Assembly: GCA_016871375.1 (NCBI GenBank)
Contig: VFYY01000022.1
Coordinates: 1-35,467 of the forward strand
Length of the DNA stretch: 35,467 bases
Reading direction: 5' to 3'
Source of the DNA: Acidimicrobiia bacterium
GTDB taxonomy: Bacteria; Acidobacteriota; Vicinamibacteria; Vicinamibacterales; UBA2999
Numbering within the stretch: position 1 is the first letter of the stretch; every line of letters begins with the position of its first letter. A model generated the notes under the pieces. That model was not told where the DNA came from. It saw only the letters and a list, made by a program, of their open reading frames with translations, and did not search any database. Both the position numbers and the translations under genes were made by a program. Below are positions 31,451 to 35,467 of this stretch, in pieces.

Positions 31451-34400
31451 TCAGCCTTCGTTGCGAACAGGGAACGGCGGCGGCGCGAACGGCGCGTGCC
31501 GCCCCCCGGGATCGCCGGCCGGCGCGGCGGCGCGCGCCGGCTCGGGCACCGGCGACGGCCTGGCGTAGCGCAGGTAGATCGTGGGCACCACGATCATGTT
31601 CAGCAGCGTGGAGCTCATCAGCCCGCACAGGATCACGATCGCCATCGGCGTCTGAATCTCGCTGCCCGGCCGTCCGCCGCCCAGCGCGAGCGGAATCAGC
31701 GCGAGGCCCGCGGCCATCGCCGTCATGAGAATGGGCACGAGGCGCTCGCGCGCGCCGCGCTCGACCGCCTGGCGGAAGTCCGTCACCCCCTCCTCCTGCA
31801 TCAGGTGCTGGATGTGCGACACCAGCATGATGCCGTTGCGCGTGGCGATGCCGAAGAGCGTGATGAAGCCGATCATCGACGCCACGCTCAGCACGCCCCC
31901 GGCCAGGGAGACGCCGGCGACGCCGCCAATGAGCGCCAGCGGCAGGTTGACCATCACGATCAACGCGTCGCGTGGTCTCCCGAACGCCAGCACCAGGAGC
32001 AGGAACACGCCGACGATCACGCCCCCGCCGAGCACGAGCAGCCGCCGCGCCGCGCTCTCCTCGCTCTCGAACTGGCCGCCGTACTCCACCCGGTAGCCGG
32101 CCGGCATCGGCACCGCCCGACCCACCGCCGCGCGCATGTCGTCCACCACGCTGCCCAGATCGCGCCCCGCCACGTTGGCGGAGACGACGATCCGGCGCTG
32201 CACATTCTCGCGCAGGATCATGTTGGGGCCGACCTCGCGCCGGACGTCGGCAAGCACGCGGATCGGGACGGTGCCGCCGCCCGGCGTGTCGATCGGCAGA
32301 TCGGCGAGCCGCTCGAAATCGGCCTGCGCACCGGTGTCGAACTTCACGACCAGGTCGAACGCGGCGCCGCGGTCGAAGATGCGCCCGACAACGGCGCCGG
32401 CGAGACCCGTCTCCACGGCTTGCGCCACGCCGGCGGGGCGCAGGCCGTAGCGCGCGATCGCCGGGCGGTTGAGGACGAACCGGACCACCGGCACCTCCGT
32501 CTGCTGCTCGAGCGACACGTCCACCGCGCCGGGCACGGCCATCATGGCCTCGCGGACCTGCTCGCCCAGCCGCCGCAGCGTCGGCAGGTCTTCCCCGACG
32601 ATCTTCACGGCGATGTTCGCGCGTGTGCCCGAGAGCATGTGATCGATGCGGTGCGAGATCGGCTGGCCGATCGTCACGTTGACGCCGGGCAGGCCCGCAA
32701 AGCCCCGGCGCAGGTCGGCCAGCAGCTCCTCGCGCGGACGGCCGGTCTCCCGCAGTCCCACGTCGATCTCGGCCGCCTCGACACCCTGCACGTGCTCGTC
32801 GTACTCCGCGCGGCCGGTGCGCCGCGCGGTCGCCACGACTTCCGGCTGGTCGAGCAGAATCTGCTCCACGCGCTTCCCCAGCTCGTCCGACGTCGCCAGC
32901 GACGTGCCGGGCAGCGTGTTGGCCTGGACGGTCAGCGTCCCTTCGTTGAACTCCGGCAGGAACGCGCTCCCGAAACGCGTCATCGCCACCAGCGCCGCCG
33001 CCAGCAGCAGCGCCGACGCCGCCATCACCAGCCTCGGATGGTCGAGCGCACGCGGCAGGTCCTTCTCGAAGCGCCCCTTCAGCGTGCGCGCCAGCCAGCC
33101 GTCGTGCCCCCGCATGATGGACGCGGCACCGGGCAGGAACGCGTAGGCGAGCGCCGGCGTCACGACGATGGCCACCGCCAGCGACGCCAGCAGCGCGACG
33201 ATGTAGGCCACGGCGAGCGGCGTGAGCAGCCGCCCTTCCACGCCCGTGAGGCCGAAGACGGGCAGGAACACGAGCACGATGATCACGGTCGCGAACACGA
33301 TCGACGTCCGGATCTCGAGCGTCGCGTCGCGGACGACGGCCGCCGCGGACGCGCGCTCGGCCTCGGGCCTCGCCGCGTTCTCCCGCAGCCGCCGCACCAC
33401 GTTCTCCACGTCGACAATCGCATCGTCCACGAGCGCGCCGATGGCGATGGCCATGCCGCCGAGCGTCATGGTGTTGATGGTGGCGTCGAAGGCGCGCAGC
33501 ACGAGCACGGCCGCGGCGAGCGACAGCGGCATGGCCGTCAGCGTGATGGCGGCGGCGCGCAGGTTGGCGAGGAACAGCACGACGATGACGACGACGAGCA
33601 GCCCGCCGTCGCGCAGCGCGTTGACGACGTTCTGCACCGCCACTTCGATGAAGTCGGCCTGGCGGAAGATGCGCCGATCGATCGTCATGCCCCGCGGCAG
33701 CTCCTGCTGCAGCGCGTCGAGCTCGGCGTCGAGGCGGGCGGTGAGCTCGACGGTGTTGGCGCCCGGCTGCTTCAGCACGCCGACGATGACCGCCGGCCGG
33801 CCGCTGCGCGAGCCCTCCCCCCGCTTGAGCGCGGCGCCTTCGCGGACGTCGGCCACGTCGCGGACGAGGACGCTGCGGCCGCCGCGCAGCGCGACGACCG
33901 TGTCGGCGATGTCGGCCGGCGTCCGCGCGCGGCCGATCGTCTGCAGGACGTACTCCTGCGGCCCCTCCATGAAGATGCCGGCCGAGGTGTTCTCGCTGGC
34001 GCCGCGGACGGCGTCGAGGAGCTCGGTCACCGTGACGCCGTTGGCGCGGAGCTGGTCGGGGTGCGCGACGACCTGGAACTGCCGCTCGGCGCCGCCGATG
34101 GGCGTGACCTGCGAGACACCGGGGACCGCCAGCAGACGGCGCCGCACGACCGTGTCGGCGACCGTGCGCAGCTCGAGCGGATCGTCGATCGCGGACGAGA
34201 TCGCGAAGAAGAGGATCTCACCCATGATCGACGAGACGGGCGCCAGGACCGGCCGCTCGACCTGCGGGGGCAGGCTGCCGCTCACGAGCGCGAGCTTCTC
34301 GGCCACGAGCTGACGCGCCAGGAAGATGTCGGTGCCCCAGTCGAACTCGACCCAGACGACGGCGATGCCGACCGCCGTGGCCGAGCGCACGCGCCGAACG

Positions 34401-34630
34401 TCCGGTGCGCCGTTGATGGCGGCCTCGATCGGAAACGTGACCAGCGTCTCCATCTCCTCGGGCGCCATGCCGCGCCCTTCGGTCAGGACCGTGACCGTTG
34501 GCGCCGTGAGGTCCGGGAACACGTCCACCGGCATGGAGCGCGCCGTCAGGACGCCGGCGACCGCCAGCACCACCGACAGCGCGAGCACCATCCAGTGATG
34601 GTCGATCGACCATTGAATCAGGCGTTTCAT
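31451..34630 (-). CDS. Heavy-metal efflux RND transporter (CusA/CzcA family)
   Basis: The 1059-residue inner-membrane proton antiporter has the RND plan: a first membrane helix, a large periplasmic loop, six helices, a second loop and six more helices. Family marks are PVDVFPDLTAPTVTVLTEGRGMAPEEMETLVTFPIE near residue 35-69 and VDDAIVDVEN at 401-410 in the fourth helix, where acids carry protons. LPGTSLATSDELGKRVEQIL and GIATRNGIMLVSHIQHL follow. I cannot assign the metal from this motif alone; the YcnI neighbour favours copper. The C-terminal tail is Pro/Ala-rich. The ATG at 34630 lies downstream of the adaptor gene. Confidence 0.94.
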   Translation of the reverse strand: MKRLIQWSIDHHWMVLALSVVLAVAGVLTARSMPVDVFPDLTAPTVTVLTEGRGMAPEEMETLVTFPIEAAINGAPDVRRVRSATAVGIAVVWVEFDWGTDIFLARQLVAEKLALVSGSLPPQVERPVLAPVSSIMGEILFFAISSAIDDPLELRTVADTVVRRRLLAVPGVSQVTPIGGAERQFQVVAHPDQLRANGVTVTELLDAVRGASENTSAGIFMEGPQEYVLQTIGRARTPADIADTVVALRGGRSVLVRDVADVREGAALKRGEGSRSGRPAVIVGVLKQPGANTVELTARLDAELDALQQELPRGMTIDRRIFRQADFIEVAVQNVVNALRDGGLLVVVIVVLFLANLRAAAITLTAMPLSLAAAVLVLRAFDATINTMTLGGMAIAIGALVDDAIVDVENVVRRLRENAARPEAERASAAAVVRDATLEIRTSIVFATVIIVLVFLPVFGLTGVEGRLLTPLAVAYIVALLASLAVAIVVTPALAYAFLPGAASIMRGHDGWLARTLKGRFEKDLPRALDHPRLVMAASALLLAAALVAMTRFGSAFLPEFNEGTLTVQANTLPGTSLATSDELGKRVEQILLDQPEVVATARRTGRAEYDEHVQGVEAAEIDVGLRETGRPREELLADLRRGFAGLPGVNVTIGQPISHRIDHMLSGTRANIAVKIVGEDLPTLRRLGEQVREAMMAVPGAVDVSLEQQTEVPVVRFVLNRPAIARYGLRPAGVAQAVETGLAGAVVGRIFDRGAAFDLVVKFDTGAQADFERLADLPIDTPGGGTVPIRVLADVRREVGPNMILRENVQRRIVVSANVAGRDLGSVVDDMRAAVGRAVPMPAGYRVEYGGQFESEESAARRLLVLGGGVIVGVFLLLVLAFGRPRDALIVMVNLPLALIGGVAGVSLAGGVLSVASMIGFITLFGIATRNGIMLVSHIQHLMQEEGVTDFRQAVERGARERLVPILMTAMAAGLALIPLALGGGRPGSEIQTPMAIVILCGLMSSTLLNMIVVPTIYLRYARPSPVPEPARAAAPAGDPGGRHAPFAPPPFPVRNEG

Positions 34631-34641
34631 CGTTCACTCGC

Positions 34642-34662
34642 AGTGTCCGGCTTCAGCCGGAC
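34642..34662. repeat. Second palindrome family, copy 4
   Basis: GTCCGGCTTCAGCCGGAC lies in the gap between the adaptor stop and the RND pump start, with AGT before it as in 5015-5039. The right flank differs (CGGCT). Confidence 0.85.
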
Positions 34663-34666
34663 CGGC

Positions 34667-35467
34667 TCAGTGGACATGGCCCTCGGCGGGCAATCCGCCG
34701 GCCGCCGCCGCAAGCTGCACGTCGTAGGCGCCGCGGGTGACCACGCGCTCACCCGGCCTCACGCCGCTCCTCACGCCCACGACGTCGCCGTCGCGCGCGG
34801 CGATCTCGATGAAGCGGCGCGCGAAGCTCTCACCGCCGAGCTGGACGAACACGTACGGCCGGCCCGCCTCCATCAGCACCGCCGCCGGGGGCACCACCGG
34901 CACGCGCTGGCGGCGCTGCGAGTACAGCACCGCCGTCGCCGCCTGGCCGACGAGGAGCAGTTCGCCCCGGTTCGCCACCTCCATCTGCAGCGCGAGCGCG
35001 CGCGTGGAGGGATCGATCACGCCGGAGTCGTGCACGTGCTCGGGCCGCAGCTCGAGCGGCGCCGGCAGGCCGGGAATCTCGAGCGCGACGCCCTCGGTCG
35101 CGCGCGCCGCCACCACGTCGGGCGCGGGCACCTGTACCTCCAGCTCGACGCGGTCGGTCCGCACGATGCGGAAGAGCGGCGCGCCCTCGTCGTACGACGC
35201 GCCAAGCGTCGCCATCACCTCGGCGAGCCGTCCGGCAATCGGCGCGCGCAGCGCGAACGCGTTGCCCGACGCCGCGCCGCCGCCCGTGCGAAGCGTTTCG
35301 TCACGCTGCGTCAGCCGCGCCTCGGCGGCGCGCAGGCGCGTCTCCGCGACGGTAGTCGCCCGCCGCGCTTCTTCCACGCGGCGGGCCGGCACCGCACGGT
35401 CTGTCAGCAGGCGCTCGACGCGCGCCTGTTCGGCACGCGCGGCGTCGAGCGCGACCCGTGCCTCGGC
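34667..35467 (-). CDS. RND efflux periplasmic adaptor subunit, 5' end outside the window
   Basis: The visible part of about 266 residues covers the second half of a membrane-fusion protein: a coiled-coil hairpin (ARRVEEARRATTVAETRLRAAEARL), the lipoyl half LRAPIAGRLAEVMATLGASYDEGAPLFRIV, the beta-barrel region (ELEVQVPAPDVVAARATEG), and the membrane-proximal domain ending GVRPGERVVTRGAYDVQLAA. The short C-terminus GHVH carries two histidines. It connects the RND pump to an outer-membrane channel; no TolC-like gene is in view. The start codon lies beyond 35467. Confidence 0.92.
   Translation of the reverse strand, partial: AEARVALDAARAEQARVERLLTDRAVPARRVEEARRATTVAETRLRAAEARLTQRDETLRTGGGAASGNAFALRAPIAGRLAEVMATLGASYDEGAPLFRIVRTDRVELEVQVPAPDVVAARATEGVALEIPGLPAPLELRPEHVHDSGVIDPSTRALALQMEVANRGELLLVGQAATAVLYSQRRQRVPVVPPAAVLMEAGRPYVFVQLGGESFARRFIEIAARDGDVVGVRSGVRPGERVVTRGAYDVQLAAAAGGLPAEGHVH

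Overview
The window is a GC-rich, gene-dense bacterial chromosome segment. The family mix (exported M16 protease, paired small membrane proteins, CHAT-TPR protein, four-helix-bundle genes set in low-complexity repeats) and the many small dispersed palindromes suggest an Acidobacteriota genome of the Vicinamibacteria type. That placement is an inference from gene content and style; there is no rRNA gene here to test it. I see no tRNA, rRNA, CRISPR array, transposase or phage gene.

Layout. 1-4910 (minus strand): a run reading ettA, a DinB/YfiT-like protein, a UbiD-type decarboxylase and a secreted FGE-domain protein. 4911-5294: a gene-free stretch with two inverted palindromes and a strong intrinsic terminator. 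5295-10704: an exported M16 protease, diverging from and overlapping dut, which is coupled to DNA polymerase IV, followed by an exported double cyclophilin. 10857-14907: an ExeA-type ATPase, rsgA, a DUF1499 membrane protein and two divergent alpha/beta hydrolases. 14894-17640: two four-helix-bundle cassettes bounded by inverted arrays of low-complexity repeats, one intact and one truncated, around a TerC protein, an unknown protein and a [2Fe-2S] ferredoxin. 17645-20830: an mreB without mreCD beside it, and typA. 20933-28236 (minus strand): a compact signalling operon. 28421-28956: a shortened receiver domain and an FmdB zinc ribbon. 29021-35467 (minus strand): a heavy-metal RND efflux operon with a YcnI-like copper-binding protein and several membrane or periplasmic proteins of unknown role.

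The most interesting gene set is the minus-strand operon at 20933-28236. In transcription order it holds a DUF2306 membrane protein, a DesK-type histidine kinase, a NarL-type regulator, an exported TPR-CHAT protease-like protein with a C-terminal membrane anchor, an ECF-like sigma factor, a zinc-finger membrane anti-sigma factor and an exported LamG/coiled-coil protein. The kinase/regulator and sigma/anti-sigma genes overlap or nearly abut. A plausible reading is that the CHAT protein acts on the periplasmic part of the anti-sigma factor and so controls release of the sigma factor.

The second theme is small repeats. A 20-bp perfect palindrome occurs four times: in frame inside two proteins, in the N-terminal coding region of TypA, and against the typA stop codon. 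Related palindromes share a CTACC flank that forms the TAG stop codons of four minus-strand genes. A second palindrome family shows paired compensatory changes. Several genes appear to have leaderless promoters, with a -10 box 6-8 nt before the start codon.
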